The translations under genes and the position numbers were made by a program. Source: Klebsormidium nitens (Eukaryota > Streptophyta > Klebsormidiophyceae > Klebsormidiales > Klebsormidiaceae). From it: a stretch of DNA of 64,000 bases. Within the stretch, counting starts at the first letter, position 1. Each line of letters begins with the position of its first letter. The notes under the pieces are model-generated. The model was not told the origin of the DNA and did no database searches. It saw only the letters and a list, made by a program, of their open reading frames with translations. Below are positions 12,601 through 24,600 of this stretch, piece after piece. The stretch is taken from NCBI GenBank assembly GCA_000708835.1, contig DF237075.1, positions 62,001-126,000 of the forward strand. The letters are read 5' to 3'.

Positions 12601-15600
12601 TTTGCAGCATGGCAGAGTGAAAGGCCAGCAAGCAAGGGAGCAAAATCAGAACGAGTTATTCCAACGGCATTTTTTCAAAGTAGTCCATTTAACGACAATT
12701 CGCCGGCCTTTTACGCTCCTTTCGAAGGCGTAAGCAAGTATTGATCACCGTGCACGTATTTCAAAGGAGCGGTTTTGACGGAATCTCTCAGCTGTACGAG
12801 CATTCGGGCTTTCTCTTCTGAGCTTTCCAGGTCGTTCGCACTTGAATGACGACTCACCAGTCGGCCGGAAACCTCTCAAAACGGCGCTTACGATGTCTGT
12901 GCTATGTTCAACCGTACAGCTTCAGGAAAAAGCCATAATGTTCAATTTAGGTTTTGGGAGTCTCTATTTTAGTATGCATTGGCGAGGTCTGACGTCAAGG
13001 TCGTGCTAAAATTTTAGTAACATTCTCTTGTCGCGTTCCCTCAAATAAAGTTGTATGCAGGATTCGAAGGCAGTGAAATTCGTGCATCAATATCTGCAGT
13101 AAAGCGAAATTTCAGTTCTGCGCAAAAGCAGCTACTGGCGCTGCACATATGCAGGTCTTCAATGAACTGGAGGGTCATTTTTTCAGGGCAACTGTTCAGA
13201 GTTACTCATCTGACCACCCTCTGACATATTTCCAACTTGTTTGTTTGCTAGGCTTTGGGTCTGCCCAAAGGCAGCAAGGCCCGGGCCGACGCCAAGACTG
13301 ACCTGATCATCAAGGTGCTGGGCCTGAAGGCGGTGGAGCACGTTCCGGTCGGGGCGCTCACGCCGGACGAGCTCCGGCGGCTCAGCATCGGGGAAATGCG
13401 GGCGGGGACGTATACCGGTACGGAACTCAGACTGGTCGTGCGATCGACCGTCGATTCGTCCGATCGGACGGTCGTTTTCATGTCGGCAACCCACAACTTT
13501 CAAAATTGATATATGAAGGATTTATGAATGGAAATTCCGCCCGGTCTGGTACGACTATACTTGAACAGGATCTGTTCTATAGTTCGTACACCCTGTCTGT
13601 GTTCTCCAACACTGACAAACTCCTCAACCAGGATGCGGAGATAAGACTTCCTCGCCTGAGCGCGAATACCTGCGTGGCTCCGCCCGGTTCTCCGGGTGGG
13701 GCTACTGCCTAATGAACGTCCCGCCGGCTCATTCCGCCGGCGGTTGACGGCTTGGAAGCGTTCTGACTGGTACCCACAATTTTTTGCCTTTTCAGATGTT
13801 GGCGTTTCGTGCTTCTGACCACTTTTATTGACTGACTGTCTAGCGTTGCTTGAAACCTCTTTTTGCTCTATCTTCAATGTGCTCCGTTTTCGGACCTCTT
13901 GTCTTTCTTGATACACTAGCTACCTAGCTCTCTCCCTATCTCCCTACAATATGATTCACATAATTGGGCATCATCGTTGCTCGCAACAAGTAATCCTCAT
14001 GACTAGAAAGGCAGCGGCTATCCTAAATTCCAGGCACCGGGCACCGGGCATGCAATCAATACACTTGCAAAACCACTTTTCAAATTCCCCCCACCCCTCA
14101 CTAAAAGAGCCTTCCAACCTTGAATTCATAAGCCGGATTTTGATGCTCAATTGCAGTACACTTGCATGACGATGTTGGGGTGGACTTCGACCCGGCCCTG
14201 GCTTTCGACATTGTGTCCATGCTCAAAGCCACGTCCCGCGTCTTCCAAACCGTCCAATGGGTCGCTTGCGACAACCTTTCAAGCGAGGTCTACAACCAAT
14301 TTGATCGGGTGGTGGTTCTGTAAGTCCCGGCCTTGCCATGAGACCTCACTTCCCCATGCATCTTCACGGCATTAATAAACCTGCCGACTTCGCCCCCTTC
14401 AATAATCTGGACATGTTTTACAGACGGCAGAATAATCAGGAACTTCCTGTTATTGCTCCTGGCTTGAGCGCCAAGCCCACACCTTTCCGAGGTAATCCTG
14501 ACAGATATGTATGTCTGCAACGTCTGCACAATTTTGTGTCAAATTACTCCATCTCCTTCGCCTTGAATGGGCCCAAGACGTGCCAGCTTGTCACCAGAGT
14601 TCTGCATCGATGCACCAGTCAACTGGTTACTGAAGACAACAGATCGGTATAGGAACTTGCAAAGCGCTGAAAGTTACCCCGCTCTGGTGGAGGAAAACCT
14701 AAAGGTTCAAACCCTTTTGCAGCAATGGTGGGCGCATCGTGTACCAAGGTCCCCGCCTGGACGCCCTGCTGTACTTTGAGCGACTGGGCTACTTTAAGCC
14801 CCAGCACGTGGAAGTGGCAGACTACCTCATGGTAGGATTTTGAAGCTCTCAAGCTAGAAAAACTCTCCAAAGACTCGCGGATGCAAAAGGACGATGAAGG
14901 GTCCTTGTGGACTGGTTGCTCAGAGTTTGCAATTTTATGCCGTGGGAAGGCCGAGACGGATCTGAGGTCCGGGCCTGGACGCTCTCACGAGAAATTGAGC
15001 GAGGACTTGAGGTCCTCAACCTGAAACGTGCTGCGTAATCAAGTCGTTCAATCCTCAAAAGCAAATGGTTCGTGGCTTTTCTGGATTCTGCACTCCATTA
15101 AATCTGTCGGCTGCAAAAGCTGATCCTTTTTGTCACTGGAGAAGAGGCGAAAGTAATTCCGGGGCAGAACTTCCTTTCTTGAATCAAGTCTGGTGCTGTG
15201 TCCAAGTCGGTTGCAGAGAACGTACCAACGACATAGCTGTGGAAAATAGGACAAGAGTCCAACCCTGACTCTAACATTGAATGGCCACGCTGCCAGAGAT
15301 TGGCACGGCCGCATGAGAAACTCAATGTACATTCGTCTGGCCAGAGTCTTGAGGCGAGTGAAAGACAGTCAATGGTGCACAAATCTGACAGGTTAGAACG
15401 AAGTGGACAGCTCCGCACCGAGCCAAGCCCAAAAGACCGAATACGAAAACATCTGGCGATCCGGCCTGATTCTTGTATCTTCACAGGAGGTCACCACTGC
15501 CGACGGTCATCAGTATTTGCGGCCAGGAGCGCAGGCGCTCGACGTCGACGGGTTTGTAGCTGAGTACGAACAAAGCCAACTGTACCAAGACGTGCGTCGG

Positions 15601-18600
15601 ATTGCGGAAAGTGAGAAAAGCAGGCACGTGTACTGGATGAAGCTGACGGACCCTAGCCAGGTCGCGTTTGAGGATGCTGACGTGTCAGATGACGGAGGAA
15701 AGGTGAGAAGTCGGAGAGGTTTGCTGCTTGCCTTGGTTCGTATCTTCATGAACAGAGTCAAGGACGGGGTTCGAACGCTAGCTGGAAGCTGAATCTACAG
15801 TACAGCCGGAAGCCTTACGTTTAGAAAGCGACAGGGTTGTCGACCGGGACGTACTGGGGGGGTCTCGGCCGTCATGTCTGCAAACGCACCGAACACATGA
15901 ACAGCTTGCAGTCAGACTCTTAAGTCCCGATCGAGCATCGTGACCGTGGCGCGAAGGGCGACAATCTCCTAGAACACGACTGCCTTGATCACGCCGGTAT
16001 CATAGCCCAAGAAGCGGACGATCCTCGAGCCCGCTTTTCTTTGGGGATTGCGAACTTCTCACCGGAACCCTTAACCATGCCTTTCGCCTTCATTTCAGAC
16101 CATCAAAACGCTGCCCGCCATCTCATGGCTGGACGACGCCCTTGTCAGCGAGTGCAGCCTGGACCGGACGTCCGAACCGCACCTTGGCGACGTGGTGTCC
16201 GGCGTCCGGATCGGAAATGAGACGTTCCGCTACCTGGCGGTGGGCGACCACGACTCCAGCGCTGCGGGCTTGATGGTCGCCCTCAAGGGGGCGGAGGGCG
16301 ACGTCTGGCTGCAGCTGGAACGGCCGCTCTCGAAGGTAAGAGGAGATGGCTGGCGGACCGAAATACGGGCCATATTGTGTTCGGCGGGTATCCCTTTCGC
16401 CAGACTTGATGAGTTGGTCGGTTCGATTCGTAATCTGAAGCACAGATTGGAAAGTACCTTTCTGGCGCCCAAGTACCTAGTGTCGTCGACAGCGGCTGAG
16501 CTTTGGCTACCTCAACGTCCTCGACCTTCCAGTTCTCATTCTCCTACGAGGGCACTTTTCGTAACCAAGATCTATGACGACACAACACCGTGTATTTCTG
16601 GACGTCGAGGAATCGAACTTTCGTCACCCGATTGCTGTAACTTCGAAACCGCTAAACGCGTTGCTCACAAGCAGTGACGTCCTTGCAGCCAGCCTCTCGT
16701 AAGCCCTGGCACTACGTCCAGAACAAGCTGCTGAGGTTCCAGCGCCTGCAATTCGAGCTGATGAGATTAAACCCACAACTCCTGAACCGCACGTCAGTAG
16801 TCACAAAGCTTGCTGACAAGCAATACCGTTCGTGGGACGACGATCGTCTCTCAGATTCATTCACAACAGAAGCCAAGCAGAAGAGACTATGCTCTGCACC
16901 CCAGTTCACTCTTACTCCCCTACTAATCCTCTTGCAGTTCTTCAGTATCGTTAAATCGTACTTATATGCACATTATTCTATGCTTCCGATTTCAGGTCGA
17001 CGGCGTGCTGCCACGTCAGTGGACGCAGAAATACGTACAGCCGTTCTGGCCGTCCACGAGGCGCGTGCTGCACCGCCAGTGGCTCGTCACCATACGCAAC
17101 AAGACGGCGATCAAGGCGCGGCTTATCCAGGTACGCAACAAGGGAATCGTAGACAATCTTGAATCATTCCCGCTTCCGGTCTCCTTTTTAGACAGGGGTA
17201 TGTTGGAGCACTTTCCGTCTTGCAGGACTCTCCGCTGGCGCCACTCTGTAACCAAAGTGGAACTGGTAGCTATTGGACAGCAGCTATTGGACTGCTTATG
17301 CTGGCAACGATAACATAAGGCTGACTGCAGGTTGCGGGCCTTGAGGGACCTGTATCTCGAATTCCCAGGTCGTTCTTGGAAAGGTCCTTCTTTAGAGCGT
17401 TCCTGCGCGTATAGATTCGAGACTGAACCCAGCGCTCATCACGGCTCTCTCTTCCTAACGGGACGCTACTACTCTTCTGCGGCAGCATGTCGTTGGAATT
17501 TTCTGTCGCTCAATCTTGCGAACCTGCCGGACGCTCTTTCCATCTCTCCGGCGCTTTGTCGCTCTTCGGACGTCTTACTGCAAGTCCGACACGCCTGTCC
17601 CCTTCTGTCAGATGCTTCGCTGCCCTTTCGGACGCTTTAGCGTTTTTTCGGACGCCTGTCCCGTTTTCTCGAGATGCTTCTTTGCCTTTTCGGACGCTTC
17701 GCTGCTCTTTCGGACGCCTGTCCCTCTCTCCCAGATGCTTCTTTACTCTTTCGGACGCTTCGCTGCTCGTCCGGACGCCTGACACGCTCTCATCGGACAG
17801 GTGATCATTTTGGGCATCTTTGCGGGCACGTTGCTGTACCAAAAGTCGCTGCGGCCGCCGACCACCGTTCTGCTGGGCCTGCGCAAGGCGGCACCTTTCA
17901 TCGCCATCCTAGTTATCTTCCTGGGCGCGCTCGCGCAAGTTCCTGGCCAGGTAAACACTAATGTTATTCAGTTTAGGTTACTTCTGTTTTCAAGCCGTTG
18001 ATTCCTCTGCGTAGTCAGGTTAACTTACTTTTACTCGCCTACTTCAAGCCCTTTCAACCAAGCTCTCGGACCCGTGAATACCGAGACGCGTCTATCTTAG
18101 GAAGGCTCACTTCTTTTGTAAGCAGTACTCTACCTGATTGGATCCCGCTTCAAACTGACCGGTTCTAATCCTCCCCATGGCAGAGTGACCAAGACGAGGA
18201 CCTGAAATATTGGCGCCCCCGGTCCCTCTCAATGGGCTAAGACTAAGTGATCTGTTCGGGACCGAAACCAGGATGGCAAGTCTTTCTCTTTTATTGCGCA
18301 GATGGTTGAGCGCGCCATCTATTACAAGCACCACGCGCAGGGCTTCTACCGCGCCTCCTCGTACGTGCTCGCGGCGTTCGCCTGCAACGCGCCCCTGGTC
18401 GCCATGGAGGTGAGCAGGACGTTGGTTGACACTTTTCTTCGGGTCACTGAGACCTCATCGCGCTCGGAGACAAGGTTGCTCTCGAGTTCTTGTGAGGAAT
18501 CAAGAGACTGCAAACAGAACTTAGAAACTGAGGTTTTTTGCTGGAAAGTTTAGCTTCTCTCTACTACCAATCGCGTTCGCGGGTCTCATCCCCCAAATAT

Positions 18601-21600
18601 TGACTTCCGCTTCTTGCTTCGAGTAACAACATGTCCAGTTTATCGATCAATGTGTCAGGAGTAGACGCCACATTTGGAAATCCTTGTACCCGACAGCTCG
18701 TAAATCTTGACTTTTATCCATGAACCCCTACAACAGGACCACCCACAAACCCAGTCGTCTGCTCCCTTTGCGAATTCTAGTGTATGCCTGCCTGCACATG
18801 TATGTGGCTTCTTTACTCCGTCCACTTTGAGCCCTTTACTCTCCTTACTTTGGTTCCTTAGAACTTAAGAACCAACCATCTTACAAGGCCAGACAGCTTA
18901 GCCCCCCAAACCCGCAGGTTCTGATGTACGGCTGCCAGCTCCACTTCCTGACGGGCTGTCACCTTTACAGCCAGAGCCTGTCAGATTTATAAATGCACAG
19001 AGCATTCGCTCCGTCTCCTGCAAACCCATGACTGTTATGATAGAATAATCCACAAGACCCCAGAAACTTGACCTCCCCTAACCCGGAGGTTCTGGTGTAC
19101 GGCTGCCTGCTCTACTTTCTGACGGGCGGCAGCCTGTACGACCACTGGGCGCCGATCTTCGTCTTCCTGGTGCTCCTCTACATGTCCGGCACCATCGGCG
19201 CGTCCATGGTCCGCATGCTGACGTCATGCCTAGAATCAGCGGCCGCGGTCAACCAGATTGCAGGTGCCGACTCTTAAATCGATCTCGTGTCAGGGCGTCG
19301 CCTCCATTCGATTGATTTCGGTTCTTTTCAGCTGCAGATAGTGATCTGATTTGGGTTCTCTTCAATTGTGATCATGATTAGCCACTCTTCCCTTACGTGA
19401 CAAAGATTTGCTGGGACAGGTTTTGAAGAAGATGGATGCGGACCGGCTGACTTGGTCTTTACGAACACGACTTCGTCTTTCGTCGCAACCTCCGTAGCCG
19501 ATCACTCTAATGTCGATGGCTGGCGACTGTAAACTTACGTCGCTGGGAAAGCAGATTGATTCGCAACATTCTGGGAACAACCGGTCGAGAAGAAAAGGCT
19601 CCGTCATACACCAAATGGTCATTTGAAGCTTCGAACACTTCATTGTGCATCGTCTGAAATTGAGTTTTTCGAAAGCGTGAACTTTTGGCGAGAGCTGAAA
19701 TTTTCGGCAATTCCGCGTTGTCAGCTGCCTCGCTCCTGTGTTGACCTCTCACCAACGCTTCCTCGTGCGCTACAGGTATTTTGATTGGTCTCTTCATTGT
19801 CTTCGCCGGTTTCCTCATCCCCCTACACATTATGCCCAACTGGTGGTAAGGCAGTCTTCCTCTGTGTTGCAGTCTTTGCATCCTTACACCCCTCTATATC
19901 TAATCCTCTCTTCTTTCCGCGTCTTCACCCCGTCCTTTCAACACACTATGACTGGTGGTCAGACCGAGTCCCAAGCGGTTGACTTTTGCAACCTTCTCTT
20001 GTTCCTGCCAACGTCACGTTGCTAACATCGGCCGAGCTACTTCTTGGTGGGCGGAACAGTTTAACTAGCCTTGCTGCATGTGGATCTTCATGTGGTCCTT
20101 AAACGCCAGCTTACTAAATCTAGCCCACTTTGACCAATTTGTTTTACGATATGTCGGCGACTGTGACACGTCAAAGTTCGGACTCTATGGCAAACCGTCC
20201 CTGCAACACCTGAAAAGCGACCGCATCTGTAAATGCTGACGTCATATCCTGATGGAGAGCTGACGACGCATCCCTTCTGTCCGATGACGTCAGGTTCTGG
20301 TTCTACTACCTGTCACCGATGCAATGGATAATCACGGGGCTCATGATCAACGAGTTTCGCAGCGGCCGCTACGACCAGATCTGCGGCGACTACCCGCCCG
20401 CGCTTCTCGCTGTGGTGGGTCTCAGTAGCTCTGCTTGACCGCAAATGGATTTTGCATTCAGCGCTGAATTAACGCAAATAGAGCCTATCGAAACACACCT
20501 AAACAAGCACAGTCAACTTGAAATGAGACCATCTTCGGACCAATACTTCCATGTTAGTCCAGACCGTCACCCGTCCCCGTGCGAGCCCCCACCTCGCTTG
20601 TTCCACGTAGACGCTTGTGAAGGCTTCTTTTGCACTCACGTTGGGATCCCGGTCCTATGAAGACACCTACCGGTGAGCCACTCTTTGGGCGCCAGAGTGG
20701 CTCTAGCGGTGGCTTCTAGCGCGGCTCTGAAGAAAGTCGGCTAGAATAGTAACCATTTGTGGTTCTAGCGGTGAAATATGGATTCGCGGTTGGGGATACA
20801 GGTTGCTTGACCAGTGGCATTGGCATCATGAGAAGATGGTTTAGAAGAAAGGTCTACCAAGGAGTCCACCTATGAAGCTACCAGTGACAGAACCTTTAAT
20901 CCGTGGAGACCACGCATAAACCCAGAGCTTAAGCTGTCTCCCACAGCTGCCGTACTGCCGGGGCGCCAATCTGGACAGGGTTGAGGGCGCGGCGTACCTC
21001 AACTTCTACTGAATCCATGTAGCAAACCACCTCCAAACCCACTTGTAAAACCGTCTATGAACCCACCTGCAAACCCGGAAACTCACCCATAAACCCGATC
21101 CTTAACCCCTTTCCCAGCTGCCCTAATGCCGGGGCGCCAACCTGGACACGAGCGTGGGCGAGGAGTACCTCAAGTGCTACTCGATCCAGTAGCAAACCCA
21201 TCTGTAAACCCACCTGTGAACCCTTCTGTAAACTCACACATTAACCCGATTCTTTACCCCTTTCGCAGCTGCCCTACTGCCGGGCCGCCAACCTGGGAAA
21301 GAGCGTGGGCGAGGCCTACCTCAATTTCTATCCGCTTCCGTAATTGCTCATTCACAAACCCGCCTGTACACCGGTCTATACACCCACCTGTAAACCCGTC
21401 TGTAAACCCACCTTTAAGCCGGAAAGTCAACCATAGACCCGATCCTCAACCCGTTGTGCAGCTGCCCTACTGCCAGCTGGGCGCCAATCTGGGGAAGAGC
21501 GTGGGCGAGACCTACCTCAAGTAGTACTCAAGCCAGTGGCAAACCCACATGTAAACCTACCTGTAAACCCACCTGTAAACCCGTCTGTAAAGTTGAGTGT

Positions 21601-24600
21601 AGAGACGTTCTCCCCCCCATAATGCAATTTCTTAGCTCCTTTTGCAGCTACCGTACTGCCGGGGCCCCAAACCTGGACAAGAGCGTCGGCGAGGGCTACC
21701 TCAATTTCTACTCAATCTGGTAGCAAACCCACCTGTAAACCCGTCTGTAAACTCAACTTCATAACCCTAAACCCTATTTCCTCTCCGCCAGCTGCCGTAT
21801 TGCCGAGGCGCAAATCTGAACAAGAGCGTGGGCGAGGCGTATCTCGACTTCAACTCAATTCAGTACCGCAAGTGGTGGCTCGGAATCTGCTTCGCGGTGC
21901 TCGTGGTGTTTGTACTGGGGTTCCAGTTCCTGGCGTGGCTAGGGCTCAAGTACGTCAGCTTCCCGGAGAAGCTCAACCAGCGCATCTCGCTCGCCGGCTT
22001 CCTGGTAAGGCTGCTGACTCGTGCCCCTTAACCCAGGGGAGTGTTCGACACTTCCGGCAAAGCCGGGGAGTACGCTAGATCGTCGAAACAGCATCTCGTC
22101 GAGATCCTTAGGATTTGCACCTTCTGAAGTGCAGACTGGCCGTGCAACAATTTGGATGCGGGGTTAAACGGCCCGAGTCAGGCGGTTGCGCAAATGCGGG
22201 CGTTGCCCTGCTTTTTGGCAGCCTGGACTTAAGGAAACGGACCGCATCATCTAACCCAGCGTTCCAAAGGCTATCTTTTTAGCTGTGCGTGTTGAGGAGC
22301 CAAATTGTTTCAGCACTGCTTGGTCAGCTGGCGACAGCTTGAATGCTGATCGTATTCGTCAATAGGACGTTGCGATTTGTTTTGAAGTCCATCGTCTCAA
22401 GCCGGTGAAGGCCCTTTGAAAAGTTGCGTGTCACAGACACGTTCGAGTGCGGATCCCGATTAGCGACACGATTGATTGGCAGGGTAAGACGGCGCGGACA
22501 GGTCTAAACACAAGTCTTTAGCGTCCAAATCATCAGCTTCGTTGCGTTGTCCATTCCCAACCGCTAAAAAAAGCACAGCAGTTTTTGAAAGAGTCGTTGA
22601 TCTGTGCAGCAAACGCGGCGCTTCGGAAAAAGAGCAGAGGTACCACAGCCGACTGAATGGCAGACGGTGCAGCCCCCTAAAGCCAACGGCTCAGAGCACG
22701 CGGGCCACACGGCAGAGGCGCTTGTGGTGAGTCGCTCAGAGTTCGCGTCTCTGAACGTTTTGCGGCGCTCTCGCTTGGAACATAGTTCCATCTATGTTCA
22801 TCGAGTATCTGGTCGAGAGTAGCCGCAAAGACTACTGCCGCATCTAGTAACGACTGAACGAATGCGAAGCTAGCCAGTTCGTCGCACACTGACGGATTCC
22901 TAGAGATTCGGCTTGCGGGCAAGAATTGAGAAAGCACCGAAGGTTTAAGTGGCTTGCATTGTCGGAAGCTGAACACGTGTTCTGCAGGTCAAAGCGGCCG
23001 CGTTGCCCGCCTTCCAGCCCGTCACGCTGTCGTGGCATGACGTCAGCTCCGAGGTGCCCATCCCCAATTTTAAGGACCCGCGAGTCGTGCTGAGCCACGT
23101 GTCAGGCTGGGCCAAGGTGAATATTGCCATCTATAGATCTGCTGCCTCCAGGCGCCTGCATATCCACAAGGCGGATCGCCCAGTCTAAACCGTTCGAGCA
23201 TGCCTCTGAAACAATCGCTCAGACTCGAAAACGTCGCACCGAAAAGTGTCATCACCGATCACGAACATCGAGATCGTGTAGGACGAATGTCGCTGTGTTC
23301 AGCGGATGTCTTTGTGACGCCACCTCAGCTACTCCAGGTTTCGTCTCACATCACTCGCGGTGTTCGCGCCCTCAGAGTAAGAGTTGATTACTCGACGAAT
23401 CAGAGTTGGTGCGTTTTTACACCACCCAAAAGCCCCAATCCGGTCTTTCCAAGATCCAAGTTCAGACCACTATTTTTAACACATTTCCTCGGTCTGCAGC
23501 CCGGTACGATGACGGCCATCATGGGCGTGAAGGGGTCGGGGAAGACGGTCCTGATGGACATTCTGGCCGGGAGGAACACCCCGGGCAGGACCAAGGGCAG
23601 CATACTGGTGAGCAACAGCGGGAAAAGCACCCGGGGAGTGATGAACCGATGATATGAGTCTTAAGCGACTTGATTCTGAGAGCTACGTATTGGCGAGCGC
23701 TTGCAATAAGTACGAAATTCAAAAGATCCGAGTCGAAATTCGGAGGAAGCCTTGGAAGCCTTGGGACTGGTTTTCTCGCGTGTCAAGCAAGCCATATGAG
23801 CCGCCGTTAAACATTTGACATGTTGATCGGACAATCCTCGAGCAAGATTGTATGTATTGCTTCGCTTCGAGCGGCGGCTCTAGCTGACGTTATAAATCTC
23901 CGCTGCTGCGTCCGCCGAAGTGACGTTACTCTCGTGTAGGTGAACGGCTACCCCCGCGACGTGGACACGTTCCGGCGGGTTCGCGGTTACGTGTCGCCTT
24001 CGGACGTCCACCCGGCGTACGCAACCGTCCGAGAGTGCGTCCAATTCAGCGCCAAGCTGCGGCTGCCGCGGAACACGACGCCCGAGAAACGAGAGGCGCT
24101 CGTTTCAGAGGTGAGAAATCGTCGATTGCGGAACAGAGCTGCTCGTGCGGACGTCAGGTTGTGAAGGAGAGGCTGCAGAGGGAAGCGGTTGCCGAGATGA
24201 CGAGTATTGAAAGATTACACGGAGGAGCATCGATAAGACTTTCCGTTCAAGCTTTGTGATATCTTGGTATTGAGTCTTGAGGCTTTTCAGAAACAGAGAT
24301 TTCGCGCAATTTTGCATAGATGTGTTGGTGGGATGACTTTCCCGGACCATTAGGGTCCTATCCAATCGAGGGGGTATTGCATTGCAAGTGTTGTGACTTC
24401 GTTCCTCAATCACAGCCGCATGTTCTAATCTTGACCGCACGCCTTACTTTCAAAACCCATGTTGCAGTTTCTGAAAGGGCCCCATCTCTGACCGAAGAAA
24501 GTCACCCTTAAGGAATGCAGGAAGGTCTGATCCACTCCGCAAGTCTCAATCCTTCCCAACCGTGCGACGACACTCGACGCATACGTTGACGCGGAACCAG

